64,000 bases of DNA from positions 20,160,060 to 20,224,059 of the forward strand of contig OZ038529.1 in the NCBI GenBank assembly GCA_964036665.1, given 5' to 3'. The notes beneath the pieces are model-generated. The model was not told the origin of the DNA and did not search any database. It saw only the letters and a program-made list of their open reading frames with translations. The stretch comes from Gordius sp. MW1. Taxonomy: Eukaryota > Nematomorpha > Gordioida > Gordea > Gordiidae. A program made the position numbers and the translations under genes. Of this stretch, positions 45,811 through 58,800 are shown piece after piece (positions within the stretch are counted from its first letter, which is position 1; each line of letters begins with the position of its first letter).

Positions 45811-46577
45811 TTATTGCTTCCACATTCTCGTCGTTACTAGATTTTTAACCTTTTGCCCTAAGTTCTTTAATTTACAATTTTGTAATAGATGTCTTATACA
45901 CATTTCGGTCTAAAACTAATTGACAATTAGAAGCAAACCTTAATATTTGTAGCGATGCTAGTCCTGCATAATAAAATAATGGGGCGTAATTTAGAAAAAC
46001 CAACCACTCATTTGATCGACTAACTTTTAAATTAATATCGAGTTAGCGATAAGCAAAAAATCAACCCTGTTATTAATATATTTTTGCAGAAAAAAATATT
46101 TTTTTAAATAACCCCTATTTCATTTTAAAAAATTACGAAAAATAAATAGAGTTTGACGGGCTATAAATTTTCTCCAATACGTCAAGTATCAAGTTTTTAA
46201 GTTTATTCAAAATCAATAATTAATTTTACATTTCATTTGACAAGGTTTGTAGCTAAAAACAAGATTTAAAGGCAATGTAAAATAATAGTATGAGAGATAC
46301 AACAGCACCATTGATTTATGTACTATTATAATCAAAATAGAAAATTATAAGATAACTAATTATATCTCCCTTACAATGAAATAAATTTATAAGTTAGCTC
46401 TCGATTTCATAATTATACTCCTATTTTTTAGTGTTTAAAACGTTTAAGGAATTTTTTAACAAAACAACCCAACATTAAATAATTCAGCATTCTTATAAGT
46501 TTAAAACACACAATTGCTATTTATAAGTAACACTAATATATACATCTATACGGCGAGTCATGTTATGTACAATTCGA
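45811..46577. other. Spacer between composite H and the Raf 3' end
   Basis: No gene recognised. This is AT-rich DNA downstream of the Raf polyadenylation signal. Confidence 0.5.
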
Positions 46578-46583
46578 TTTATT
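46578..46583 (-). promoter_or_regulatory. Raf polyadenylation signal
   Basis: AATAAA on the minus strand, about 30 nt after the TAA stop of the last Raf exon. A very short 3' UTR is implied. Confidence 0.65.
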
Positions 46584-46613
46584 CATAAAAAACAGTAAAA
46601 AATGGTTATTGCA

Positions 46614-46810
46614 TTAGGTATCGATATGGGGGGCCACAGGAACGTTATATAATTTTGAGGCAGTGCCACTCTTGCAAGTTGAGGCAGATATCGATGAGGT
46701 TGGTACAGCAGGTCCCATAGGTTCTGTGCCGTATTGATGATATTGATGTTGGAAAAATACGTCTTCTAGGAATGGGCTACCACCGCTATTATTTGCGCCA
46801 GGGTTAAAAG
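46614..46810 (-). CDS. Raf: Raf exon 14: lineage-specific C-terminal tail and stop
   Basis: Acceptor TTTTAG. It encodes [19 protein letters not shown] through [11 protein letters not shown] and TAA. Phase fits exon 13 (Gly/Ala codon). The tail does not resemble vertebrate tails beyond length. Confidence 0.85.
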
Positions 46811-49800
46811 CTAAAATGAACAATTAATATACGTGCCACAAAGAAATTACTAGTGTCGTAAAAACGGCTGCGTTTCGTTTGGTCGACCATTAATTCAACT
46901 AAAATTAAGGGTCGGCTCTGGTCAGTTTTTCAATTTTGGACTAAGCCTAGAGTAAGATTAAAAAATCAGGCCAAAAATCTTTGGTCTGTTTATGTTTAGT
47001 CGACTAACACCAAATTTAGCCATTTTTACAACACTCGAAATAAGTAGTCGAATAACCGCATTGGGCATACTTATTAGCTATGATAAAAGCGAAATAGTTA
47101 TATTGATAAGTCACATGCTAAAAAATTAGCTTATAGCATTATTTAACATTTGATTGGGCGATTCATAAATAGTGCTATTTTTGCTTATTTATTTTGTGAT
47201 ACGCACGTATTATAAGGTATCCGGGAGTAGCCAGGGGGAGGCAGGGAGCTATAAATTCAAATATTCTTTAAAATTCCATATAATTGCGGCTTAAATTTTA
47301 AAAAATTGCCATTTTGCTCCCTCCCTAGAATATAATTGCCCCCCCCCCTCTAATTCCAATCCGTAAGTTTTTTAAATATATATCAAGAGCAATGTCCGTT
47401 TAAACATTTATAAATAATAAAACTAATATTCCCCTTTATTTAGGCGATATATGGACTCTTTTGCAAACATGGTTATTTTACCCATAGCTGGAGCCGCATT
47501 TATATTGAAGTTGACGTCGAAATCGTAGTAGGTAGAAGCTCCTGTTAATTCGTGCTGTTCTTGTCCGTACTCAGAAGCCGTGTGACTAACTGTCGGTTCG
47601 CTTATACTTTTGTGAATTTTGGGTAAATGACGAGATAGAGTTTCCAACGATGAAAGGATCTAAAGTGGCAGTTTATAATTATTACAAATAATTAATTTTT
47701 CCCAAGTATTACCAGTCTTCGTTGAGTCTAAATTGTTCCTTCATATAATTCAAACTTGAAAAATAGATATAAAGCATGATAAGCTTAGAACCACATGCTT
47801 TCCACATTTTGTAGCAGAAAACTTTAATTAATGGGAGTTATCGACATTCTTGTCAAAAATGGCTTAATTATATTAGTTTATAACAATGCCTAACTATGAA
47901 ATAACTTTTATAGATAAATATAGTATCCAGATACTATTTCTTAGCATAATAACGAGCATTTTCTAAATACTTGGTAAGTGGGATTTAAACCCGAAAAAAG
48001 AGTATAACATCCTGATATAATTGTTTCATACATCTTAAAATTGTCACTAAATAAGCAAATCCCCAGTCGTCACCACGATTTGGGGTTAAGAGAAATATAA
48101 CATGCGAATATCCGCAAAGCCCTCAAATAAAGCAACGAGAATAGTGACCATAGTTTTAAAGCTCCACCTCAATTTCAACCTTTTGATTTAATTTTGACGC
48201 TAAACTTACCTAAACATAATTGACTTTTAAAGTCCGATGGTCAGGTGGTGAGACCCCAAAACCTAAACCGACAGTTTATGGGCTCGTTCGAATTATTGTT
48301 ATAAAATTATAACCACTAAATCAAATAACCTAACTGATACAGCTAATGTTGTAAAATTGGATGGGGTTTGTTTGGTCGACCTTTAGTTTTAGTCGACTAA
48401 ACATAAACAGATCAAAGATTTTTGGTCCCTTTTTCCTAGTCGACCTCTAAGCTTGGTCGAAATTTGAAAAACAGCCCAGAGTCGCCCGTTAGCCGTAGTA
48501 AAACAAAAGGTCGACCCAACAAACCCCATCCGTTTTTACAACACTAGATACAGCAAATAGCGCTTTAACAACGTTAAAATATTATGCGTACAAAGTAAAA
48601 GAATTACTCTTAAAAAATAACCAAGCCGCAGCCACACAAAATTGTAAAATTGTCAATATTCTAAGCCTCAACGTGCCACTTACTTCGGGAAACATAGGCC
48701 GATCGGAGGCCTTAAATTTGCAACAATCTTCCATGAGACGTTTAAAGGCTTTGGGCGCGTCCTTGCGGGCCGGAGATATATTAAGGTCGGGTTTTAAAAA
48801 GCCACGACCGACCCCGTATAGTATGGAGTCTCGGTCATTTCTGAGATGGGCATATGGCAGAGAACCGGTTATTAGTTCGAATAAAACAACCCCGAAAGCA
48901 TAAACGTCCGAAGCGAAGGAGTAGGGTTCCGCATCTTTCATCCGTATAATTTCGGGTGCCTGTTTGCAATATCGCATAACAACAACACGTGTGTAAATAT
49001 TATATGTGCGTTATAGGTAACTAGTGTTGAAAAAATGCAATAAAAATGGACATGGGCGTGGCATTGGGATTAGGGGGGGGGCAATCATGATTTAGGGAGG
49101 GGCAAAAGATCATTTTTTGAAAATTTAGGTCATACTTTCAATAAATTTCAACAAATTTTTGGGTTTAGAGGGGGCAGCCACCCCTCCCTGCCTCCCTTGA
49201 CTACGCCCATGAATAAGGATTGGAGAGCGTGTTTTACCACCTTTTCTACTTCAATACTTATTAGAGTAAAAAGGAGGGTAAATTCAATGCATTTTTGGTT
49301 GCCTAGCAAAATATTTTCTATACACCAATTTATGATTTGCTTAGTGAATTTGAATCTAATAAAAATCTATCCCTTTCAAAATATGGGAATGTATCCCCTA
49401 ATAGAGTATGATTTAACTAATGATTGTTGGTACATGTCACACAAAAGCTTAACAATTTCTATGTACCGGGATCAGGAAAGGATTATAACCAAAAAATTTA
49501 AATTCTAGTTTAAATTGCTAGGTTAAGGGGGAGGGCATTTTTTCACACTCTTCTCTTGCATAAATGGTTTAAACGAATTGAAAAGATAAATTAAATCATT
49601 AGAACTAGTAAGAAGCGAGAATGTAACCAATAACTTTAATTTATCACAATATTTATTAGTGTACCGTCACAAGATAATTAAGCTTATTACTAAAGTAGCA
49701 CTTATTGTGTTTTAAAGTATTTAAAAGGTAAATAAGGGGGAAATACATTAACAACTAAAAAAAAATAAATTCATAATTTGTTTGTTAAAAAAATCTAACA

Positions 49801-52800
49801 ATTCTGGAGTGATGTTTATTTTAATTAATATTTCTGAATGCATAAATAATAGAGTATCGTGAAAATCACCATCCATAGGATAGATCCCGTGGGTTGATTA
49901 AATTTTTCCGTTCCGCTCCATTTAGTTTTGATGGTCGCTAATCCAAAATCACCGATTTTAACCGTCAGATCATCGTGCAGGAATATATTATTCGATTTGA
50001 GGTCTCTGTGATGCATTTCAAAAATGAGATGTCACACTAAAATAATGAAAATGTATAATATACAGGCATGGGCGGAGCCAGATTTTTAATGAGAGAAGAT
50101 ATCAAAAATGATAATCTTATGAGACTTTAATACCAATTTTATCGACGACAAAGCAAATTTTGTTAACTAATGTGGTGGGAAGAGGTAAATACCTTTTTTA
50201 TTCTCCCCCAGGCTACGCCAATGTCTATAGGCAATATATCTAGGCACAAACGGCCAAGCTATTTGAATTTATAGTCTAATGCAGGGGTAGGCAACGCGGC
50301 GCCCGCGGGCGCCATGGCGCCCCCGATCGATTTTTAATGCGCCCTCGCTGGACTAATGTAAATGTATAATATGAGCGTATCTAACAACACGCACGTATTT
50401 TTTGTTAGTGTGTGATCGTATTTCGAATAGACCACGCGTAGACCGTGCGTTTAAAACTACCAAGCATAATCCGAAATAATTCTTTTCTTTCAAAACCCTT
50501 CATGGATAAATGTAAAAGAAAAAGAACATATTATTTTTACGATGAATGGGAACATCTATATTGATTCGTTATTACAAAGTGAAGTTTATTTGTTTGTTGT
50601 GTAATAATAGTGTTGCGATTCCCAAGAAAAGTAATATTGAACGACATTCTAGGACCGTTCATACAAATTTTGATAGTGACTATCCAATGAACTCTGAAAT
50701 TAGTAGAAAAATAATTATTTCTTTAAAATCTTCAAGAACTAACCAGCAAAGTTTTTTTACTAAACCACTGCTGACTCACATTTAGATAATTGTTTAAGGA
50801 CCGGGAACTCTAAATATATTCCCAATTATAGGAAATTAGCTGAAAATATGGACACCCAAGTTTCACACTGAATTATATGTATCATTATGTATGACACCAA
50901 CAAAATAAAGTTATAAAAATCTGTTTTTTTAATGCCTATTTATACCTGTTGATTATCTGTAAAATATGCGCCCTCGGTGATTTTCAAATTTAGTATTGCG
51001 CCCTTAAGGACAAACAGGTTGCCGACCCCTGCTCTATGGTTGGTTGTTAATGACATTATTATAACATTATGAACTGGATGTTTTTTGAGCTTTAATTAAA
51101 TTTCGACTTCTTTTAAAACAGATCCATAACATCATTCAAACCAAGTAACAGTTATCGAAAGTGGTATTTTCCGAGATTAGCTATAATCATTAGATGAGAT
51201 ATTACTATTAAAAAATAGATGAAAATTGACGTTTGAGGGTAATTTATTGCGTAAAACAATTTAAAAAGTAAATACACTTAATCGAACTTTAAAGCCTTAA
51301 AAGGAATAATATTATTAAGGGTTACATAAATAATATATATAACTGTTTTAACCAAGCGATATATTAACTAACGAATTATTTAATGCCAGACTACCGAGAA
51401 CTCCAATAGCTAAAAAACGTTAAAAATCGCTTTAAACATTGCCCGAGCCTATATAATAATTTCCCTCACACAAACCTACCTATGCAAAATAAATTTAGCG
51501 TGCAAATAATCCAATCCTTGAGCCGTTTGCCGAGCTATGTCTATGACTTGAATCATTTCGAATTTCGTTTCGAACATATGGATGTGACGATAGAGGGTTG
51601 AGCCTTCGCACCATTGCGTAACTATAGCTAGGTCGGGGTGCAAAACGCAACCCATGAAGAGCAAGATATTGACGTGTCGGGTTTTTCTGCGTTTACGAAT
51701 ATAATACAATACGCGATTATATGTATTATAGCACAACTGCTCATTAATTCAATATTTTAGCATGTAATTTTATATTAATTTGGAAATAAATTTTTATTAA
51801 TAAAAAAAAATCAACTCATTAATCGTTGGCTGAATATTAAAACAAAAATCAATGAAAAAATTAATGGTTAGGATTATAAGCACCATTTTGTTTGTTTGTA
51901 ATAAGATTAATATAAAAGCGATTGAATCAAATTAAAGTGTTTGTGCCAGTTAACTATCTAACCAATTTGTTATTAAGAAAGAAGGCGAAAGATTTACTTT
52001 TACCATATTGTGTAAATTTTATTTAAAACCTCAATTGTAAAAATCAACAAAATATTTAAACTTAATAATCATATAAAATAACCAATGATAAATCAATAAC
52101 TTTCACCGATTAAAATGTTAAAATATAAATTTACCGCAATACAGCGACTTCGTTTTTGAATGCTTCCATCTGTTCTGGATTCGGATTCTTGACATTTAGC
52201 TTCTTGATGGCAACTGGGCCTGATTAAATGTTAAATTTGATTGTTTTTTTATATGAGATAGTAAATTAAAAGTAGATACAATGCCTAGATTAGTTGTACT
52301 TAAAAGTATCGATAATATGGACTTTTAGGTATGAAAATGAGTGTACACAAAGCTTATAATTTTTACTTGTATTTTTTTGTTTTATAGGTATTTAAAAGGC
52401 ATAATATAATTAGACGGTGAAAACGGTTAATAAGACAAAATCTTACAAAAATAGTGTTACATACTAATAAAATAGATTAAAAAATCGAAATCAAATTTAC
52501 GTCTGGCAAGAAACATAATGAAAACAAATGAATCGTGCTTAAAATCTTAGGGCAATGGCCTTAAATAGTATACCTTTTATTTGAAGTAAAATTCACGATA
52601 AAACAGCCTTAAAATCATAAACTCTAGGTCTTTTATATCGTTAACCTTATATGCATTAGCTAATTTAAGAAATTAAATCCCACCTTAACTCACATTTTGA
52701 CATTGTCCCATTCTAAACCTTTGAAATTTATAAAGTTAAACATTTACCCATTAAAAGGGAAGCTAATAAAAACGAAGACGTTATATTAAGCTAATATGGG

Positions 52801-55800
52801 ATTATACCGTGCCATTTGCCACGGTAAACGGTTCCGAAAGAACCTGAGCCTACGCAAGGTCCAATCCGTATTTCAGTTGCCCTTATTTCCCATTCCAACA
52901 TGCTAGATTCCCGGGCGGCGGGCCCGTGATTAGCCCGGCCCGAACTATCGGCCGACTTGGCTCGAGGTCGGACGGGCCCAACACCCGAGGTCGGGCTAGA
53001 GGCCAAGGAGGCTTGGGTGCTCGACCCGAAATTGAAGATGGTATTGCTGATGCCGTCGCCACCATTGCTATTGGTCGTTGGTGCGCGAATGGAGTTAATA
53101 CAGCCCGGGCTAATGGCGGGTGAAGTGTGAGCGCTATGGTAGGCGTAGGGGCTAGGTTTAAAGTTGGAGAGAAAGTTGTTGAGCAGGGCGGCTGGTTTGG
53201 GAAAGGAGGTTGACGCGAAGGGTGATAGAAGGATGTGAGAAGAGGCCGGCGGTTTGCCAGGCTGAAACGAGGGGGTAGTCGTTGGGACCGGACTTTTTTC
53301 TGTACGCGAAATTAATTTTTTGATTGATAAAACGATATGTCTAATAACATTAAAAGGTGAGTAAAGCATTAGTTAGGCGTAACATTTAGCAGGATTAGCA
53401 AATATCTTTTAAACGTGGAACCTTATAAAAAAATCTTGTAACTCGGACAAAAGCAAGGGGCGGCTGCCCCCATCTAAATACAATTTTTTTAATTTTAATT
53501 AATATAATTATGACTAAAATTCTAAATAAATTATCATTTTGCCCCTCTCTAAATCATTATGGCCCCCCCCCTCTATATCGTATCATAGCTAGGCCCATGC
53601 CTTCTGATATATATTACTGTTAAAAAAATAGCTAAATGATCAAAAACAAGGGTAAAAAAGTCTATATTTTCATTAGGCAATAAAATGTCTAAGCTCTATC
53701 GAGTAGTATAAGAAGTGTAAGGTAGATTCAACAAGCTAAATACAAAAAGGTTTTTAAAGGTACAGTTTTACTAACTTTTCTACAAATTTTAATTAATTTC
53801 GAGTTTAAATTTAAATAGCACAAGATTATTTACCATCAGATTTGGCGTAGGGCACGTAATTTCCGTAATAGTTGTTGAAATTGAACGCGTACGATTTATC
53901 CTTTAAAAAATCATATTTTTTATAAGATCTTTAATACTTATTATAGCAATAACAACATAATAAAATTAGAGGTAAGGATTTTTTTATTGATCGATAAATA
54001 CCATTTAATCTTAAGCTTGGAAAAGGAAAGACAAAGAGGGGCACTGACCCTCCAATTCTGTTAAAAACTGACGAATTTAGAGTAAAAGCTTTATAAAATC
54101 ATCATCTTGAGCCACCCTAAATCATAATCAAATTTGCCCTCCCCCTCATCAAACATCATACCAATGCCTGTGCAGAAATGAGTTAAATATAGGTAATTGC
54201 CATAATGATATGATAGAGTTTTAAGGTCTGCAGAAATATTTTTTTAAAGATCATCGTTAGTTAGTAGATGAATTAAAGATTGACTTAATTCTTTTGATTT
54301 AGAAATTATATTGAACCCTCACGCTTTTATCTAGTGTTTATTGAGCTCATAGATGTACAATGTTATCATCCATTCTAAAAATTCTAGAGATATCATAAAA
54401 TTTGTCAAAACTAAAAACGGATGTTCTTCGGTATTAAAGTTTCAAATTCACTTTAAAATTTTTTAGATTCTTTATAAAATTTGACCCTTTCAGGAAGAAC
54501 ATGAACTATTACAAGCAATTTCGACGATGTCAACTAAATCGTTATAGTTCAATTATTGTAAACAAGAGAGATTCTAGACAGACACCGCATTTGGGAGCAT
54601 TTGGATTTTATAATTCATCACAAACAAAAACCTTTTTATTGTCGACGCCTTACTTGATGGGCTATAGGGGTTCTGATTGACTGGGCATCTAGCGACATGG
54701 GAATGATTAGGTTAGCGCACACGTTGGGTGCAGATGTGGATCTTTCCCTTTGGCTAAGCATACGGCTATGTCGGGGTTGGGTCTGTTGTTGAATGACAAA
54801 ATTTTCATGACCTGCATACCATTGATTGCCGTAACCTGATAAGTAATAGAATGGAAGGAAATTGCAAATTAAAGTTTTACAGTGTCGAGGTTTAGCTACC
54901 CAAAAGCAAACACTGTTACCTATAATTAGGCTAAGTTATGGATCTTAGCAGTTCTTTTCCAAATCCATTAAATTTTAAACTTAAATTAATATAAGTTTTA
55001 ACCCGATTTTCCTGTTCGCGGGGCAATCTTATAATTTTAAAAAGAATATAGAAGGAATTTTAATCATCTTCATTGAGAGAAGTGATTAAATGGAAAAAGA
55101 TAGAAAAATAAGTAGAATTAATGGATACATCGCAACCGGAAATAATAACTTGTGATGCCAAAAACCAAAATAATGAGACAAAAAAATCGATTAAAATAAA
55201 ATTCAATTTTTTATTTAGTTTATTATTTTTTCAAGGCCGATATGAAGGTATCTTTGGTATCATTTTAAATGCTTTATTAAAATTGCAAATCTATTTATAT
55301 GTGCTTTAAAGAATAGTGTTGTAAAAACAGCTGGGTTTTGATTGGTCGACCTATGGTTAAACTATGATTAACGGTCGACTTTGGTTTGTTTTTCAAATTT
55401 GGACTAAGCTTCGAGGTCGACTTAGAAAAACCGACCAAAAACCCTTTTTGGTCTATTTATGTTTAACGAAAGGTCGACCAAACAAAATTCAGCCAGCCGT
55501 TTTTACAACACCACGTAAAACAAATCAAATCCGTTCCCGCACCCGACATCATTTGGTAAGGGTTCGGGGGGTATTGGTGCTGAGGCATCAGGGCATACAT
55601 ATGATCACCGTGGACCGGTAAGTAACGAGAATACACGTGAGAAGGTTGCATTCCATTGGGCAGGTTAACGTGGTACGGGGACAAACCCATTTGGTTAATT
55701 TTGTGGCTCCTATAGCCTTGGTCCAACAGCAATGCTGATGAGAGGGAGGGAGCTTGGTAAAACCCCGAAGGTTGCCCAGGGATTGAAGCTACGTTAGAAG

Positions 55801-58800
55801 CGGACAAAAGTAGCCCGGCCGCAGTTTTCGAGAGCAGAAACCTTAAAAGAAAATAATTTGATGAACATTTAATAGTGCCTTAATGCAGAATAATTGTTAC
55901 ATTAGTTTAATAAAAATGCGAAACCTGGGTAAGTTTCCTGATTTAGTCGTTGTACAACTAAACGGTATAGCTCTTTTTATCACTTGGAGCAGTTCGACAA
56001 TTTTTTAAAATGTTATGAAACAAAATTGGCTAAGATTGATTCTAAAAATATGAGGGCCGATGGTAGTGTTGTGTTGTAAAATCGGCTGGGTTTCGTTCGA
56101 TTGACCTTTTGTTTTAGTCGACTAAACATCAAGAAACCAAAGATGGTAGTCGCTTAAATAGACGTAAGGTTTGCCAAAAAACATTCGTCTATTTATGTTT
56201 AATCGACTAAAACCAAGGGTCAACCAAACGAAACCCAGTCCTTTTTACAACACTTGCCGATGGCATAAATCGACCATTTTTATAATCATGTAACCTCCAC
56301 TTCCTGTACATATTCTTCAAGAACTTATATTTTTGGAATAATGTTCTTAATACTAAATTTAAATAGAGTTTACCGCTTAAGGCCTCTTAGGTTTCCAAAA
56401 TAAATTTGGTCATTAAAAGGTGAAGAGGACAGACGCCTTTAATATGAGTGAATGATGAAGCTGGTGAAATATGATAATACTTTTTGTAGTAGTCTGGGTC
56501 GAAATGCATTTGCTCGCAAAAGGGGGGTATGTCTGCTCCACATTTTTGGTGAAATTTGAAGCCACACGTTTGGCACCTGAAGCCGTGAAACAGTATCTTG
56601 TGGCACACTTCGCAAAAGGAAATGGCGAAAAACGTTTTTCGAACCTATTTTTAGTGCAAACTCTTACAAAACTAACGCGCAAACGTTAAAATGTTATCCT
56701 TCAAAATCATATTTTTTCCCCCAATAAAAAGATAAATTTTTGGCGCGATTTATAAAAAACTCCGTTTTTTACCCCTTTACCATTGACAAAGTTGAGAATT
56801 AATATGAATAAGATACTATAGAAACATATTTTAAGTGAAAATTAAAAGTCACGTGCGTTTTAAATAAGGAATAACAAAATCAAAAGTGTTATGTAAGATT
56901 TAGTCCAATTCCAATATTATCATAAAATATCAAGAAATTTTTTATAGGGCATAATAAGTAATTTTAATCTTTTAAACCATTACCACATATGCATCTCACG
57001 CCTTAAATCCAAAAATGGCATTATATAAAATGGAGTTGTAATATATTTTGAACAATTTTTACATTAATAAATGTGACACATAAATTAATAAAAGATGGTG
57101 AAATTACTAAATTGTGAGTAACGGATGTAGAGAATCGCATTTCGTCTAAAACTTGTACAGTCATCTCCTCGCCTTCCAACTGCGCCAGGTCCGTATCCCA
57201 AGAAACGGGTTCTCTGCAGCAAGAAAATACAAAAAAGGTTCCGTACATGAATGTGAGGCCATTTGATTGTAAAAAATACGAAAGTTGTAAATTTATAAAT
57301 ATCTTTTAACACTAGCGCTTATTATCAAAATGTGACTGTATCCAGGATTTGTTACATTTACAGGGAAGTAGACATTAGGAAAGGGGGCGGGGGGGGGAGG
57401 GAAGATGGTTAAGAAATTTTCAAATTCTAAGATTAATTTTCTGGATTTGAGGGGCCCTGCCTAAACCCCTTAACATACAGCTTTTTTAATGGCTAAAATG
57501 GGCGGTTTGTTCAAATTTGGCTTTAATCATGGTTAAATTTAATTTTAAACAGGCAATAACTGATCCTTATTGTACGATAACACTTTAAATCCTTTGCGTA
57601 CTCTTGGCTTATTTAAGACGATAATGATATAATTTCATATTTAACCAATATACCTTTTTTAAACTAATGAGAATTTGTTATCCTAAAAATAAACATTTTA
57701 ACAAAAAAACACAAGTTACCTTTAAAAATATTAAATTTGATTTAGTTGAAATAATGTGGACCATAGCAATTTTTTACCAGGATGTACTAGTGATTTCCAT
57801 GGAGCCAATGGAGAAAAACAAAATTGAAAATTAAATTGAGCGGCTAGCAATTTTAACGCTACTAGGAGGGAAGAGTTTAAAAAACTTTTAAAGGGGTCCA
57901 AAAAACTTGAATGAAAATGGTCTTCAATAAGCACGTTTCAAAACCCCTTAGCCGATTTTCGCAAAACAGCAAGCATTTTTTGCCATTTAAATTAAAATTA
58001 TAATATGGTCAAGTTTTACGGAACTTCATTTCCCTTGTAATGATATTGAAAAGCTCAAGATATATCTGGTGCTAGCAACCGTAATAAGATTTCATTAAAG
58101 AACGTAAATTTAGCTCAAAATAAATAACAAACGGTTGCAGGATGATAAATCCCAAAAAGCTCCCCCCCCCCCTTATCGTATTACTAAAAAGACACGGTCG
58201 CTAATCAACCCCAAATTATATAGTTTTTTAATAGGTTCCTAATAATTCCAATCTTTGTTGTAATTGTAATTTTCATTCCTCCTTAAAAGATCGCAGTTTT
58301 CGCTTTGTGTTATGTCAAATTTTTATATAATTTGAGGAACGAAAGAGATTATGTTAAACAATAAACAAGGAACCCCAACTTTAAATTAATCTTAATATTT
58401 ATGCAATTGAAATTTATAATTTTGAAATAATAAATAAATATAGGCTTTTATTTGATAAAAAATATTCAGGCTTTTATAAAAATTAGGTAAAGGTTTAAGG
58501 GAAAAAAAATTTTCAATGCAAAAACATTGAAAAATTAAAAAAAAATTGGTTTTGCCCCCCTCTAAATGAACTTTTAAACGTTTGCCCCCCCCCCTAATTC
58601 AAAACCTGGGTACGCCCATGGACAGACCCTAATCACATATTGCATACTAATATATACGATAGATACAAAAAATGTCATTAGTTGCTATTATGGAGGTGTA
58701 TCATAAATGTTTAATGACTCCTGTAAGTCCAAAAAATATCATTCTCCGCAATAAATCGATTATTCCATTATAAATGGGTCGCTCTCTAAAACTTAAAAGT

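Noticed and set aside
56387-56480. Extension of Raf exon 4 to the stop at about 56387
   Set aside because: It would end the protein before CR2 and the kinase. The GTATTA donor at 56479-56480 gives the phase needed to join exon 5, so read-through is at most an alternative form.
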